A DNA stretch of 64,000 nt from NCBI GenBank assembly GCA_944472135.2, contig OX235267.1, positions 42,306,650 through 42,370,649 on the forward strand, written 5' to 3'. Under the pieces are notes generated by a model. That model saw nothing but the letters and a program-made list of their open reading frames with translations. It made no database searches and was not told where the DNA came from. A program made the translations under genes and the position numbers. Source of the stretch: Trichobilharzia regenti (taxonomy: Eukaryota > Platyhelminthes > Trematoda > Strigeidida > Schistosomatidae). Positions 1-11,767 of the stretch are shown in pieces (within the stretch, counting starts at the first letter, position 1; every line of letters starts with the position of its first letter).

Positions 1-972
1 ATCGTTGGAATGGTCGGTTATGCACCTACTGCAAAAGGCTTGAGGACGTTCAAAACTGTGTGGGCAGAGCATCTAACCGAAGAATGCTGACGGCGCTTCT
101 ACAAAGATTGGTGCAAGTCCAAAAAGAAGGCTTTCACTAAAGCTTCTAAAAAGTGGGCAGACGAAGCTGGTTTGGCGCAGATAAGTCGTGACTTGAAGAA
201 GATCAAAAAGTACTGTACGGTTGTACGAGCTATTGCTCATACTCAGATGAGACTTATGAAACATCGCCAGAAGAAAGCACATGTCATGGAAATACAAGTG
301 AACGGAGGGACTATATCCCAAAATGTCGACTGGATCCGCTCACACTTTGAAAAACAGATTCCTATTTCGAACGTCTTTTCTCAGGATGAAATGATCGATG
401 TTATTGGTGTGACTAAAGGAAAAGGCTTCAAAGGTGTCACTTCCCGCTGGCATACGAAAAAGCTTCCCAGAAAGACACACAAAGGTCTCAGAAAAGTGGC
501 ATGTATCGGCGCCTGGCATCCCACACGTGTAGCAAGGTCAGTCGCTCGAGCAGGACAGAAGGGCTACTTCCACAGGACAGAATTGAACAAAAAGATCTAC
601 CGCATTGGTTTAGGCCTACAAGCGCAGTTGGAGATAGCAAAAGCCGAAGCTGCTAACGATGACAAGGATAAAAATGCAGTCCCTAAGCCGAAGGGAAATG
701 CATCCACAGAGTTCGATTTGACAGCAAAGAATATCACGCCTATGGGTGGATTCCCACACGATTATGTAATGATCAAAGGTTGTTGCATGGGTCCGAGGAA
801 GCGAGTGATCACGTTGAGAAAGACACTGATCCCACAAGTTAAACCTCGATCAAAGGAGAAGATCGCGCTCAAGTTCATTGATACATCGTCGAAGTTTGGT
901 CACGGTCGGTTCCAGACACGGGCAGAGAAACAGGCAATAATGGGCCCCTTGAAGAAAACTATGGGACACTGA
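1..972 (+). pseudogene. RPL3: Ribosomal protein L3 retrocopy-like pseudogene, 5' end outside window
   Basis: The frame from base 1 reads as uL3/RPL3, a large-subunit ribosomal protein that sits near the peptidyl transferase centre. It begins at about residue 80 of the roughly 400-residue family and runs to the natural C-terminus (stop 970-972). Family landmarks seen are [19 protein letters not shown], the [13 protein letters not shown] stretch, ACIGAWHP and KFGHGRFQT. There is one in-frame TGA at 88-90, where the family has a basic residue after EEC; CGA to TGA is a single CpG-type change. No intron and no other lesion is seen over 970 bp, and no poly-A tail follows. I infer a recent processed copy. 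A functional single-exon gene with a sequencing error or polymorphic stop is the alternative. Downstream of the TGA the frame is open for 294 codons. Confidence 0.85.
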
Positions 973-1019
973 AAACTTGCTGTATGATTCTCATTGCGAA
1001 CAATATATATTATGGTTGT

Positions 1020-3660
1020 TGAATCAGCCTTGCTCATATTTTCTCACGGCCTGCTCTCACCACACCAGCTGTTGTTGATTTCATTCACTGATGAAGCCAT
1101 GTTTTGGTTTGACCACCACTATCTCTTTCCTAGCCTTATTCATCTTATGTCAGTTAATATTGACCATCAAGGAAGGAGATGACTAGGTATGCATGCGTAA
1201 CACATGTCCTAACCATCTCTCTCAATCGGTGTGGCATCACAATCTCGTCATCGATTAATTTCCCCTCCTTATATAGTACTCGACCAATGTCTAACCTCAT
1301 TATTGCTCACTCAATTATACCACTTAACACGGGTGATAGAATGCAGATATCCATTTACGATCAAAGATGGCTAGCTAGCCTTTTCATGACCATGTCTCGT
1401 TCACAGAAAAAAAGGAGAATAGAGCAAACTGCTGAGAAGTATACATTCCCTTTGATCGACAGCCGGCCGGATATCACATCTAGAGATGGCGAAATTCGGC
1501 ATATGCCAAACGAGTCTTCTGTATCCATGCTGAGATTTCGTTAGCAATCGATCCCGTTGAGGCAAATCCAACTTCCGAAATAAGTGAAGTGGTCAATACG
1601 CCCTACCAATTTACTGCCTACTTTTAACCCAGCTAGGAGCCCACGTATTTCAGTTCTCAAGCCTCATGTCACATTAGACAGCAGGAGAGAAGTGCATACC
1701 TGATATGTATCCATATGATGTGTGTTTTGTTTTTGACAGTCTATTATATTTTGCTATGTGTATATGGATCGATATTTCATTAAAACTGACAATGTGCTTT
1801 TGTCTGTCCACTAACCAAATAAACAATGTATGACCATATTATCACATTACATTACAATCAATCATGGTAAGACGTTATCTTATTGGTTCACGTGTATTAG
1901 CCATTTTCATATATAGTCTTGCTTTATTATTCTTGTTCATTCTTGTTCCCACATTTCGTACATCTAAGTACCCTTTCACTCACACACTTGTGTGACATTT
2001 ATTTTTCTTGTCTGGAAATTACAAGTATCATCGTAAACCTCGTGGTCTTCTGATTTCCCTCTTTCCGCATCAGGACTATTAACTACTCGACGAGTACATA
2101 ACATAATTGGTGACGGGGAAAACTCTAATAACTCACTCAGCAGAAGTACATAACAATGCCAAACATTCGAAGATTGCTGTTCAAGGCATTCAAAAGACTC
2201 CGCATTTTGTCAGCGTTTTCACCCAGGAACATTACTTTATCTTCCGCACTTTATAAGTCAACGAAATTATTCCATTTCTGGTAACAACTCAATTTATGAG
2301 TCTCTGAAGTCAGTTAAGGTTAAGTTCACTAGTACATTCATGATCAAAGTGAATAGAGATGGGGACAGTGGGCACCCCTGAGGGGCACCAATAGTTGTCA
2401 CTACTTCAGATGACAACTATCCGTAGGCTCTTACCTGGTTGACTGCATGATTTTGAGTAGGGCGCCTTGATCGGTGCGATGTATTTTCTCTCCATTTCCT
2501 TCACAGCTAAACATCGCCATTGTACCTCTCAATTGACGGAATCGAATGCCGCTTTCACGTCAAGAAACACGATGATTGCTGGACACCAACTGTAATTATG
2601 CCTATGTTACAGAATCTGTCGAGGCGTGAAGATATGATCAACACACCCTCCCCATGGTCTAAAGCCTGCTTGGTTCTCTCGCGTTTGTTCCTCCCGATCA
2701 CTGCTTATTCTTCGCTCGATTACTGAGTCTAGAACTTTAGATACCATATTGGTCAAGCTAATCCCCCTGTGATTATCACAGAACGACTTGTCTCCGCTCC
2801 TGTACATAGGAATAATCAGTGACTTATACCAGCTAGATGGGACTATCTATGATTTCGAGACGATGCCTAATACGTTAGTTAACGCAGACAGTAGACTATC
2901 TCCACCGTCCTTAAACATCTCTGGAGTCATTCCATCAGGTTCCACTGCTTCGCTTCAGACTAGAGACAGCTTCTGTGACCTCACTTAGGGAAGAATGACC
3001 TGTATCTATATCCCGTTCAGGGAGGTATTGGATGCTTAGCAGCTTAGGTGTGGCTGTAAGCCAATCAAATTGCTCTTCAGAGTGTTCTTTCTAACGTTCC
3101 AGTCGTCTATCCTTAGAGCTAATTATGGTATCATTTTTCGCGGAGATTGTTCAACTTATCATTTGCATTTTGCCACCTGTTTCCCTGATAATTTTAAATA
3201 GTTGTCTTGTGTTACCGGTCGCCGATACCTTCGTCTATATCTTACACTATTGCCGACCACCACTATTCACGGTCATTGTGAAGACTTCTTGTCAATTTGC
3301 ATTTGAGTAGCTTTTGATACTCAGCACAATCGGAGCTCGCCGCAATCAACCTTCTTGTGTTAATTATTTCGGATGAGGTAGTAGAAATCCACTGTCTGTT
3401 ACTAACTTTTGTTGATTTTTCTGCCCTAACACTCAAAGCTATCTCTACAACTTGGCGAACTAGTTTAGGTGTCTTCTGATACTCCTAAAGTGAATTTTGC
3501 AGATTTGCCTTGTTGGTAGGGTGAGGTTAAGTGAATGACCACACTCGGGTCTTGTATGCGTGTCTCCGAAACACAACATACATCTATGGCTCGAGATGCC
3601 AGGGTTCTTTGTAATGATTCCTGTTGTCCAATTTGGCAGAGGGTCTTGACGTTCAAAGTC
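1020..3660 (-). mobile_element. CR1-like non-LTR retrotransposon, decayed, interrupted by an insertion
   Basis: Read on the minus strand, the pieces lie in the order of a non-LTR retrotransposon. The start of an APE-type endonuclease (3656-3465, with NVKTLC and DVCCVSETRIQDPS) is followed by a linker (about 3450-3000). Reverse transcriptase then runs about 2900-2155, with NHRGISLTN, ENQAGFRPWGGCVDHIF, VFLDVKAAFDSVN, a GAPQGCPLSP turn near 2370 and a decayed GENADKM/NLRMFG stretch. A C-terminal part (about 1690-1080) has VGRIDHFTYFGSW. Most of the endonuclease domain is deleted, and stops and frameshifts are scattered throughout. The clade call rests on motif resemblance to CR1-type elements of schistosomes; the exact family is not assigned. 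Confidence 0.7.
1700..2145. mobile_element. LTR-like insertion inside the CR1-like element
   Basis: Reverse transcriptase coding sequence stops at about 2155 and resumes at about 1690, so about 445 bp is foreign. The segment opens TGATATG and a TG...CA unit could end at the ATAACA near 2102. A primer-binding-site-like TGGTGACGGGGA follows a few bases later. Near-identical words (AAGTGCATA near 1691 and AAGTACATA near 2148) flank the block and may be a target-site duplication. Solo LTR plus a little leader is the simplest reading; no gag or pol is present. Confidence 0.45.
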
Positions 3661-4537
3661 CCTGTACGAAGTTAGAAACGTGTCTTTAAGATGCTGTCGG
3701 AGGTGTTTTCATGGGTCTCATTATTGTTTGTGGCGACAGAGTGAAGTGAAGATGACTCACTAGTCTGAAAAATAGTACTGACTGTAGTAAGGGGATAAGA
3801 TGATGAAGGTAATATAGGTAAAGAAAAATGATTTTCAGGAAGGCATCGTGTGCTTTTAAAAGTGTGTGGGTGGTTATTATTTCCTGGCTGCCCACACCAT
3901 GGAAGTTGATTGATTCTCAAGGTACCTAAAACAGAAAAAGAGTTAGTATTGCGTAACCGTAGAGCGTCCAGAGAACAACTGCTTGAGGCTAGTCACACAC
4001 GGCCTGAATGAACTGGTTTCCTGGGCTGGTTCTGTATTAGTAACTTACCGCCAGTTAAGAATCACCGTAGGATAGGTCGGGATGTACAATTTTTGGGGTC
4101 AACCTTTTCGAACCCCCTCTCTCCAGAGTGAAGAGACAGCATAACTGGCAGGCATGCTGTGCATATGAGGGAAATACCTTACTGCTATAACATCCATTTT
4201 CCCCTGCATAGTATAAAAAATAAAATCTTACACTATGCCGGTAACCTCATTTAGTCTAATCGCTATCTCTGGCATGGTTCAACGATCACGAAAATTAGTT
4301 CCAGCTGGTGTAGCTTGTTGGCTCACTGCAATATACTAACCCAACCATCATGTCAAGGCAGAAGCTATCGGTCGGTTGTTATTAATATTATTTTGTGCAT
4401 TTTTCGAGTAGCATTTATTATCATTACCTTCTTATCTAACCTTCTATAAGTCCTTTTCACCAACTACACAATTTTTTTGAATACTTGCGTAACGACAGAA
4501 AACAAAAGCCAGGCAACTTATCGTCTATTGAGAAAGT
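3661..4537. other. Probable 5' noncoding part of the CR1-like element, then unassigned AT-rich DNA
   Basis: No gene is supported here. The region just above the endonuclease start, up to about 4200, is repeat-like (a GAACCCCCTCTCTCCAGAGTG word lies near 4110) and may be the 5' untranslated part of the minus-strand LINE. The rest, to 4537, holds nothing recognisable. Confidence 0.35.
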
Positions 4538-4545
4538 CGAGAGAT

Positions 4546-6605
4546 TATTACAATTATTATTGTATCCTTTAGTTCCTAGAGGAACATAGGGCTTCAGCTG
4601 CGCACCTCCATTGACTTCGGTTTTCTGACAACTTTTTCACCCTGCTCCAGGTCTGTCCACATGCTTTCATCTCCTCCTCGCATGACCTCCTCCAAGTCAC
4701 CCTTGGACGACCAACTCGCCGCCTCCCTTTCGGGTTCCACTCGAGGGCTTGTCTAGTGATGTCACTTGATGGTTTCCTCAGCGTATGGCCAATCCATCTC
4801 CATTTCTTTCTGCCTATTTGTTTCACAATCGGTTCCTGATTGGTTCGCTCCCAGAGATCCCTGTTGCTGATCTTTTCTGGCCATCTGATCTTGAGTATTG
4901 AGCGGAGACAGTTGTTAATGAAGGTTTGAAGTTTGTTTGAGATGCTCTTTATGACTCGCCAAGTCTCTGATCCGTATAGTAGCACTGACTTCACATTGGA
5001 GTTGAAAATCCGGATCTTATTTTTGATGCTGATTGCTGTTGACCTCCACACAGATTTGAGAGTAATGAAAGCTTGTCTTGCTTTTCCGATTCTGGCTTTG
5101 ATGTCCTCGTCAGTTCCGCCTGTAGTTGAGACGATGCTTCCCAGGTAGGTGAAGGAGGTTGTTTCTTTCAGGTTCTTCCCATTTATGCTTATTGTGGTCT
5201 GTTGTGTTGTTGATGTTGGCTAGGAATCTTCATTATCTCTGTTTTATCTATGTTCACGTGAAGTCCTATCTTTGATGCTTCTTCTGCCAACTTGTTACTT
5301 TTCACTTGCATATCTTCCAGTTTATGGGAAATCAGACATATATCATCGGCGAAATCCAGATCCTCCAAGTCTTTTGTGTCAGTCCATTTTATGCCTGTTC
5401 CCTCGTTGGTTGCCGTTGTCTGTCGCATTATCCAATCAATTGCAATCAGGAAGATCATTGGTGATAGTAGACAGCCTTGCCTCACTCCCGTCCTCACTTC
5501 GAAGGCTTCCGTAAGTTTCCCGTTGTGGATTACTTGGCATGCAGCATTGTCGTATAACTGTTGGATGAGGTGTATAATTGTCGATGGGACCCCGTAGTAG
5601 CGAAGTAGTTTCCAAATGACCTCTCGATCGACGCTGTCGAAGGCCTTTTCAAAGTCGATGAAGTTGAGATAGAGAGGTGACTGCCATTCCAAGCTTTGTT
5701 CAATGATGATCCGTAGAGTGGCGATTTGATCAATACATGATTTGTTTCTCCTGAATCCAGCCTGTTCCGGACGAAGTTTTTCATCTAGGGCTTGTTTGAT
5801 TCTCTCCAGGATGATGCGACTTAGTATCTTGCTTGGAATGGACAGAAGCATAATTCCACGCCAGTTTTTACATTGACTTAAGTCTCCTTTCTTTGGAAGT
5901 TTGAATAAGTAACTGTTCTTCCAATCCTCGGGTACTTTGCCCTCTTTCCACACCTTCTCCAGCAGTGGTGTCATCAAGTCCGCTGTTGTCTCTGGGTCTA
6001 TTTTCAAAGCCTCTGCTGGGATTCCATCTGGTCCCGGTGTTTTCCCAGCTTTAAGCATCTTGATTGCATTCAGGACTTCTGATTTCGTCGGGGGGTCAGT
6101 GTTCACTGGTAGTTCTGCTTCCGTTGTTGGTATTGCTGGACGTGTTGTAGGTGGCGGACGATTTAGAAGTCTTTTGAAGTGTTCAACCCAGTGCTTTCTC
6201 TGTTCCACCTCTTTGGTGATTGACTTTCCATTGTCGTCCTTTATTGGCTTAATCTGTGTCGAACGTTTGCCCGAAAGGTTCCTAGTTGTTTGGTAGAGTG
6301 TGGCGAGGTCTCCTTTGCCTGCAGCTTGTTCTGCTTCGTTTGCCATGGTTTCATAATATTTTCTTTTGTCTTCCCTGGCACTTTTCTTCACTCTTTTGTT
6401 CAGTGTATTGTAGCTTGCATTCAGCTCCTGTTTTTGTTGCTCGTCAGTGCACTGGATAATCTTTTGCTTCACTGTCCTTCTCTCTTCTATTAGTTTCCAA
6501 GTGTCCGTAGTGAGCCACTGTTTGTCCTGTCTCTTTTTTCTGCCTAGAATTTCTATGCAGGTTTGGCTCCACACCGTTTTCAAGTTGTTCCAGTGCTTTT
6601 CGACG
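4546..6605 (-). mobile_element. RTE-clade LINE, 5' truncated, with target-site duplication
   Basis: This is a minus-strand LINE whose 3' end has the family tail (the AGCCCTATGTTCCTCTAGGA word, then AAAGGATACAATAATAATTG). CGAGAGAT occurs immediately outside both ends (4538-4545 and 6606-6613), fitting an 8-bp target-site duplication. The apurinic endonuclease domain is absent, as expected for 5' truncation during target-primed reverse transcription. It is the least decayed LINE here and serves as the reference for about ten other fragments in the window. Confidence 0.85.
4569..6583 (-). pseudogene. RTE reverse transcriptase ORF, one frameshift
   Basis: The frame 6583-5189 encodes 464 residues of RTE-type reverse transcriptase. 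Landmarks are KTPGPDGIPAEALK, NWRGIMLLSIPSKI, EQAGFRRNKSCIDQI, LNFIDFEKAFDSVDRE, GVRQGCLLSP and the catalytic LDFADDICLIS. After PSQHQQHNRPQ the frame is lost at about 5195 and continues in another frame (TISINGKNLKETTSFTYLGS) into the 160-residue C-terminal domain, which has SVLLYGSETWR, RKKWRWIGHTLRK and GRPRVTWRR and ends at 4569. Apart from this one frameshift and the missing N-terminal endonuclease, the product looks intact, so the insertion is probably young. Inactive as it stands. Confidence 0.88.
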
Positions 6606-6613
6606 CGAGAGAT

Positions 6614-7714
6614 ATTTATACATTTTTATATACATTATTATCAGGGGAGAAGCAACGTCTTCTGATTGGTTGTTTTCTTGCCCAAGGTTATTCTGTATTG
6701 CTTGTGACCGTTTCTCAAAAAGTTAAGCCATATATCTGCGAATCCTATTTGCACACGTCAACTTCTCTGTGATTGGTTGATGAGTTCCTCAAGGTTAAGC
6801 ATTGTCGAAGATTTTCTCTCAGGACCCTAATTCTGGACGTAACACTGACGTAAATTGTTATTTACAATTTTGACACGTTCGCAGTCAGCTCTCACCACAA
6901 TTTTCTCCATGCTTCTTCATTGACATCCAATTTTACCTGAACGTTTACATATTTAGCAACCCTAGTTTAGACCTACTAATCTTCATCCTCTCTAGTTATA
7001 ATTTTTAGTATTTATCACATTTTTTTGAAATGTTTTAATGACGTAAATGATCATTCAAAAGTGACCTTTTTTTATTCTTGTTTAACAAATTAAATGTACC
7101 AGCACCGAAAAAAATGTAATTATACATAATTGCGATTGTACAGCTAAGTGAATGAATTCCTTGGAAAGGGGCTTCTCGCCTAACTGTTTGTTCTAAACAT
7201 TATTATTACTATTACTATATAAATTATTAAGAACTTGCGTTTCGAGTGATGCATAGAGCTTCAGTTCAGTTTTTCTCCATTTCAGCGTTTCAGTAGACGC
7301 TGATAAGCTTGTTTTTTTTACGCAGTGAAATTGCTAGTCTCGCACCTAAAAACTTCTCTTAGATATGACTGGAAAACTAGTCAAAGTTTTCCAGCCAGGA
7401 AAATAACTAGTAATTATTATCGTAATTCTGTGAAGGCATTAATTTATAAATGACTACTATTATTTATTTTAATTGCCTCTAACTACTGATGAAAATTAAG
7501 TCAGTTTTTGAGTGAACTCAAAACCTTCAGAACTAACCTATTGACCATGAGTTAATCATAGTTATTGGATCATGTAACAGGTGCGCTGATGTCTACTAGA
7601 TCTGTGCTGATACATTCCACTGTTCACTGGCATATGATGACCGCACTCTGGAAACTCTGGAGGACAACCAAAATTTAAACTTATATCCTCTATTCGACAT
7701 TGCTAACCATGAAT
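6614..7714. other. Intergenic, with one PLE terminal-repeat fragment
   Basis: No gene seen. At about 7110-7195 the words GCGATTGTACAGC, AAGTGAATGAATTCC and CTTCTCGCC match the terminal-repeat type found next to PLE fragments at 41.4, 42.1 and 54.6 kb. The rest is AT-rich and unassigned. Confidence 0.4.
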
Positions 7715-7719
7715 TAGTT

Positions 7720-8636
7720 TGATTGGATAATCCGACAGACGGCAGGCAATGCAGAAACAGGTATAAAATGGATCCACACAAAAAGAGACTTGGAGGATCT
7801 GGACTTCGCCGATGATGTATGTCTGATTTCCCACAAACTAGAAGATATGCAACAAAGCGACAAGTTGGCAGAAAAGGCATCCTGAGAAGATAGGCCTTCA
7901 GGTGAACATAGAGAAAACAGGAGTGATAAAGATTCGTGGGAAACACTAACAGCAACACCAACAGACAATAATCAGCATAAATGAGAGGAAACTGAAAGAA
8001 ACAACCTCCTTTACCTACCTACCTACCTGGGAAGCATCGTTTCGACTACAGGCTGATGGAACTGACGAGGATATCAAAGCCAAAATCGGAAAAGCAGGAC
8101 ACGCTTTCATTACTCTCAAGTCTGTGTGGAGGTCAACAGCACTCAGTATGAAAATGAAAATAAGATCTGGATTTTCAACTGCAATATGAAGTCAGTCAGT
8201 GCTACTGGCTGTACGGATCAGAGACTTTGTGCGTCATGAAGAGCATCTCAAACAAACTACAGACCTTCATCAAAAGCTGTCTTCGCTCAGTACCACTCGA
8301 CACCAGATGGCCGGTCAGAAATGATCAGCAACAAGGATCTCTAGAAGCTAACCAACCAGGAACCTGTTGTGCAAGAAATAAGCATAAAGAAATGTAGGTG
8401 CGTTGGCCATACTCTAAGGAAACCATCAAGTGACATCACTACACAAGCCTTTGAGTGAAAGACGAAGGGGAAGCGGCGAGTTGGTCGTCCAAGGGTGACC
8501 TGGAGGAGGTCATGTGAAGAAGAGATGAAAGCATGTGGGCAGATTTGGAGCCAGGTGAAAACTCTAGTAGAGAGCCGAACGTAATGGTGACATGCAGCTG
8601 AAGCTCTATGTTCCTCTAGGAATTAAAGGAAATCAT
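7720..8636 (+). mobile_element. RTE-clade LINE fragment, decayed
   Basis: Plus-strand copy of the RTE element at 4.5-6.6 kb, starting just before the catalytic region (RDLEDLDFADDVCLIS near 7790-7830) and running through the C-terminal domain to the 3' marker AGCTCTATGTTCCTCTAGGA (about 8603-8622). Frameshifts and stops are frequent. A tandem ACCT run near 8017-8028 lies at the TTSFTYLGS position. Confidence 0.8.
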
Positions 8637-8654
8637 AATAATTTGAAAAAACCA

Positions 8655-9740
8655 CTTCAGCACCAACGAGTGCTTCAAATCTTTATCAACCTCATTCAAC
8701 AGCTATATGACATTACCACATGTCAAAAGATCAGCAACGGAAAGCTCAATGAAGCGTCTGAAGTGAATGTAGGAGTAAGACAATGTTCCCTACAATCACC
8801 AATAATGATATTCTTGATCGTAGCGAACTAGATTCTGCGCCAGAGGGTGCGTCGGGAGCGAGAGGACAGGAATACGTCTGACTGATATGAATATGACTCC
8901 AGAAAATCCCGAACTAGTGGACGATTTATATCTAGTGTCATTTAAATTCGAAGACTTCGAGGTGAAAGCCAGCAAGTTGGCAGAAGAGTGTGGTAGCAAA
9001 AAGACCTGACTTCGTGTGAATAAAGAGGGAACAGAGGTGATGAAGACGGCCATCCAACAACAGCAAACACCAATCACCATCAAAGGTATAAATATGAAAG
9101 AAGTCAATCCCTTCAGGTATCTCGGCATCCTCCTTTCAAAAACAGACAGACAGAAAGAATCAGGATGTCATCAACTGAACTGGAAAGGCAAGCCAATTAT
9201 TCATCATTCTGAAATCCGACAGCACGTCTTCTGTACGCATCATAAGGGACGAGATTCGAATTTTTAACGCCAATGTGAAACCATTTCCTTTATATGGGTG
9301 AAAAACTGGTCAACTGATTAGCTCAAGCATTTACAACGTACCACTTCAAACTTTCATCGGCTGATGCCTTTTGATGACTCCATACTGGAAATCAGAAGGT
9401 CGACTGGCCAGAAAGAATTTGTAACAAAGAAGTCCTGGAACGAACAAACCAACAACCTACTGCTCAACAAATATATGAAAGAGACCTGGGAGAAGTCGGA
9501 CTTACTCTGAGGAGACCGTTGGGTGACATCACGCACTGCGTTATAATTCGACTGATACTCGAGTGGGAAACGATGATTTCAGCAAGCTTCCAATAGTGAC
9601 ATGGAAGAGGTCATTTGACAGAAAGATGACAGCCTTTGCAGTGCAGTTATGCAGCTAACTGAAGCAGGCTGCAGAAACTGGATGAAACGGAGACTTCCCG
9701 TTGAAGCCCTTTGTTCCAATTAGAAACCCGAAAGAACAAT
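8655..9740 (+). mobile_element. RTE-clade LINE fragment, decayed, second in tandem
   Basis: Starts at the INLIQQLYD region (8691-8717), passes VNVGVRQCSLQSP, a degenerate catalytic region and a C-terminal domain, and ends at the tail-like AGCCCTTTGTTCCAATTAGA near 9704. It abuts the 3' end of the copy before it, so LINE inserted beside LINE. Confidence 0.72.
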
Positions 9741-9904
9741 AACAGTATACTGGTACATATTTTAGCTCAGTAAAACATGCAGCTTGGAGGATATTCAACA
9801 GTCATCACCAATAATCACTAGATGCTTCTTCAAGAAGTAAAAATATTTATTTCCTGATACGAATTTAAACAAGCAATAAAGGTTATTAAAGCAGGATTTA
9901 ATGA

Positions 9905-10165
9905 ATTCATCAAATTTCGGTGGAACTCGTCAGCCACTGAATACTCTACATACACGTATATTATATATATATATATATATATATAACAACAGCTTGATTT
10001 CACACTGTACATTTGGTACAAGTATGAAATTTTCAGCATGGACATCGGTAGCCCAAATTTTGCAGGCCGACCATAGATATCAGGTGTGCGTCTGCAGGGG
10101 ATTGAACCTCGGACCATGTGCATGAACGGTGAGACTCCTAACCACTGTGCCACCGACGCACACAA
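9905..10165 (-). repeat. tRNA-derived SINE (family B1), left-arm copy
   Basis: Read on the minus strand, it starts GTGCGTCGGTGGCACAGTGG, an A-box-like promoter, and has a B-box-like GAGGTTCAATCCCC. A body with GGTCGGCCTGCAAAATTTGG and CTGAAAATTTCATACTTGTA follows. It lies within the left inverted arm and ends against an (AT)n run at about 9960-9983. Confidence 0.75.
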
Positions 10166-10492
10166 TATAAATAAATATATACTTTAGAAATTACATTGGG
10201 AGATATAAGACTAATAAGTAAACAAACTACATTGAATTAGTCATGCAGAAAGACGACAGGTGCGAACGTTTTCCAGGTCACGTTCAAATAGATAAGGGGA
10301 GAGAGAGTGTGAGAGAAAAAAATTAAGATATACTGCATTATGGTTCAATTAAATTAGAGAATATAACAAGAATTGCAAACAGAGTAATATCAATAGTAAT
10401 GGTTATAATAACAATAATAATAATAGTGTTGAAGTTAGTTAAGATAATCCTACTGATAAAGGATCGTTTTAAATGAATCAAGAATAATAATA

Positions 10493-11089
10493 ATGATAAT
10501 AACAATAATAATATCTAAGAACAGATATCTTGAGAAGCTCATCAATAAATACTCTAAAGAAATTGGATCCTGCAAAACAATCAAAACAGTTCTGAAGGAA
10601 CATATCTATATCGATTTGCCGTTCAAAGGAGATGATGTACAGGAAGTAGTCAAACGAAAACTCGACAAAGCCATCAGGAGGACTTATTATGATGCAAAAC
10701 TTGTTTTCCTTAACACCACTAAGCGAGTGCTCCAACAATCTGGGAAAGACCAGTCGCCAATCCTCGACACTTCAAACTGCGTATATCAATTTGTGTGTGT
10801 TTGTGGAAGCAAATACATAGGTCGTACAGAAAGGTGTTTGTCTACTCGCATGATGGAACATTTGACAAAATGGTTGGAAACAGCTAAATGCAAAGTGCTG
10901 AAAACCTCAATAACAAAACATCTTGTGGATTACGGACATGATATCGACGCGGTCAATTCATTCACTATTGTCAGCAGACAAAGAAACAAGAAGATGCTTG
11001 CGATTGCAGAGGCTTGTGCAATTCGAGTTTATAAACCAGTTCCCTGTGTACAAAAAGAGATGGTCGGGACTCTAAATCTACCATGGTAA
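10493..11089 (+). pseudogene. PLE C-terminal linker and GIY-YIG endonuclease, uninterrupted frame
   Basis: A 198-codon open frame covers the C-terminal third of a Penelope-type protein. First comes a linker with HIYIDLPFKGDD and LDKAIRRTYYDAKLVF, then the endonuclease: CVYQFVCVCGSKYIGRTER, where the cysteine pair precedes a GIY-YIG-like KYIGRT. TSITKHLVDYGHDID and a final EACAIRVYKPVPCVQKEM end it. No reverse transcriptase precedes it; the left arm begins directly upstream. The frame is intact, but without the RT it cannot be an autonomous element. GIY-YIG nucleases nick the target DNA in PLE transposition. Confidence 0.85.
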
Positions 11090-11469
11090 TATGTTTTACT
11101 TGTTATTCTACCTCTTATTATTATTCTTGATTCATTTAAAACTATCCTTTATCAGTAGGATTATCTTAACTAACTTCAACACTATTATTACTATTGTTAT
11201 TATAACTATTACTATTGATATTACTCTGTTTGCAATTCTTGTTATATTCTCTAATGTCTAATTGTTTAGGTAAGTGATATGTAACTGAAGTGTAATGTGT
11301 TTTATCGTAACTTTGATCTCTCATACTCTCTCTCCCCTTATCTATTTGAACGTGACCTGGAAAACGTTCGCACCTGTCGTCTTTCTGCATGACTAATTCA
11401 ATGTAGTTTGTTTACTTATTAGTCTTATATCTCCCAATGTAATTTCTAAAGTATATATTTATTTATATT

Positions 11470-11750
11470 GTGTGCGTCGGTGGCACAGTGGTTAGGAGTC
11501 TCACCGTTCATGCACATGGTCCGAGGTTCAATCCCCTGCAGACGCACACCTGATATCTATGGTCGGCCTGCAAAATTTGGGCTACCGATGTCCATGCTGA
11601 AAATTCCATACTTGTACCAAATGTACAGTGTGGAATCAAGCTGTTGTTATATATATATATATATAATATACGTGTATGTAGAGTATTCAGTGGCTGACGA
11701 GTTCCACCGAAATTTGATGAATTCATTAAATCCTGCTTTATTAACCATTA
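11470..11750 (+). repeat. tRNA-derived SINE (family B1), right-arm copy
   Basis: Mirror of the copy in the left PLE arm, with few differences. A-box-like GGTGGCACAGTGGTTAGG, B-box-like GAGGTTCAATCCCC, then the B1 body and an (AT)n run near 11649-11665. Confidence 0.75.
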
Positions 11751-11767
11751 TTGTTTGTTTTAAATAA

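Larger units (their letters stand above)
9858..11766 (+). mobile_element. Penelope-like element remnant in long inverted arms
   Basis: A central PLE endonuclease ORF (10493-11089) is flanked by inverted arms of about 630-655 bp, left 9858-10490 and right 11110-11766. Both arms hold the same nested pieces in mirror order: an AATTTGATGAATTCAT block, an (AT)n run, a tRNA-derived SINE, then the unit with CATGACTAATTCAATGTAG and TTCGCACCTGTCGTCTTTC. PLEs are known to carry direct or inverted terminal repeats. The SINE inside both arms must have been present before the arms were duplicated. Confidence 0.8.

Noticed and set aside
1179..1544. 121-codon plus-strand frame
   Set aside because: Shadow of the minus-strand CR1-like C-terminal region.
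5272..6665. Several plus-strand frames of 67-119 codons
   Set aside because: All are antisense to the RTE reverse transcriptase.
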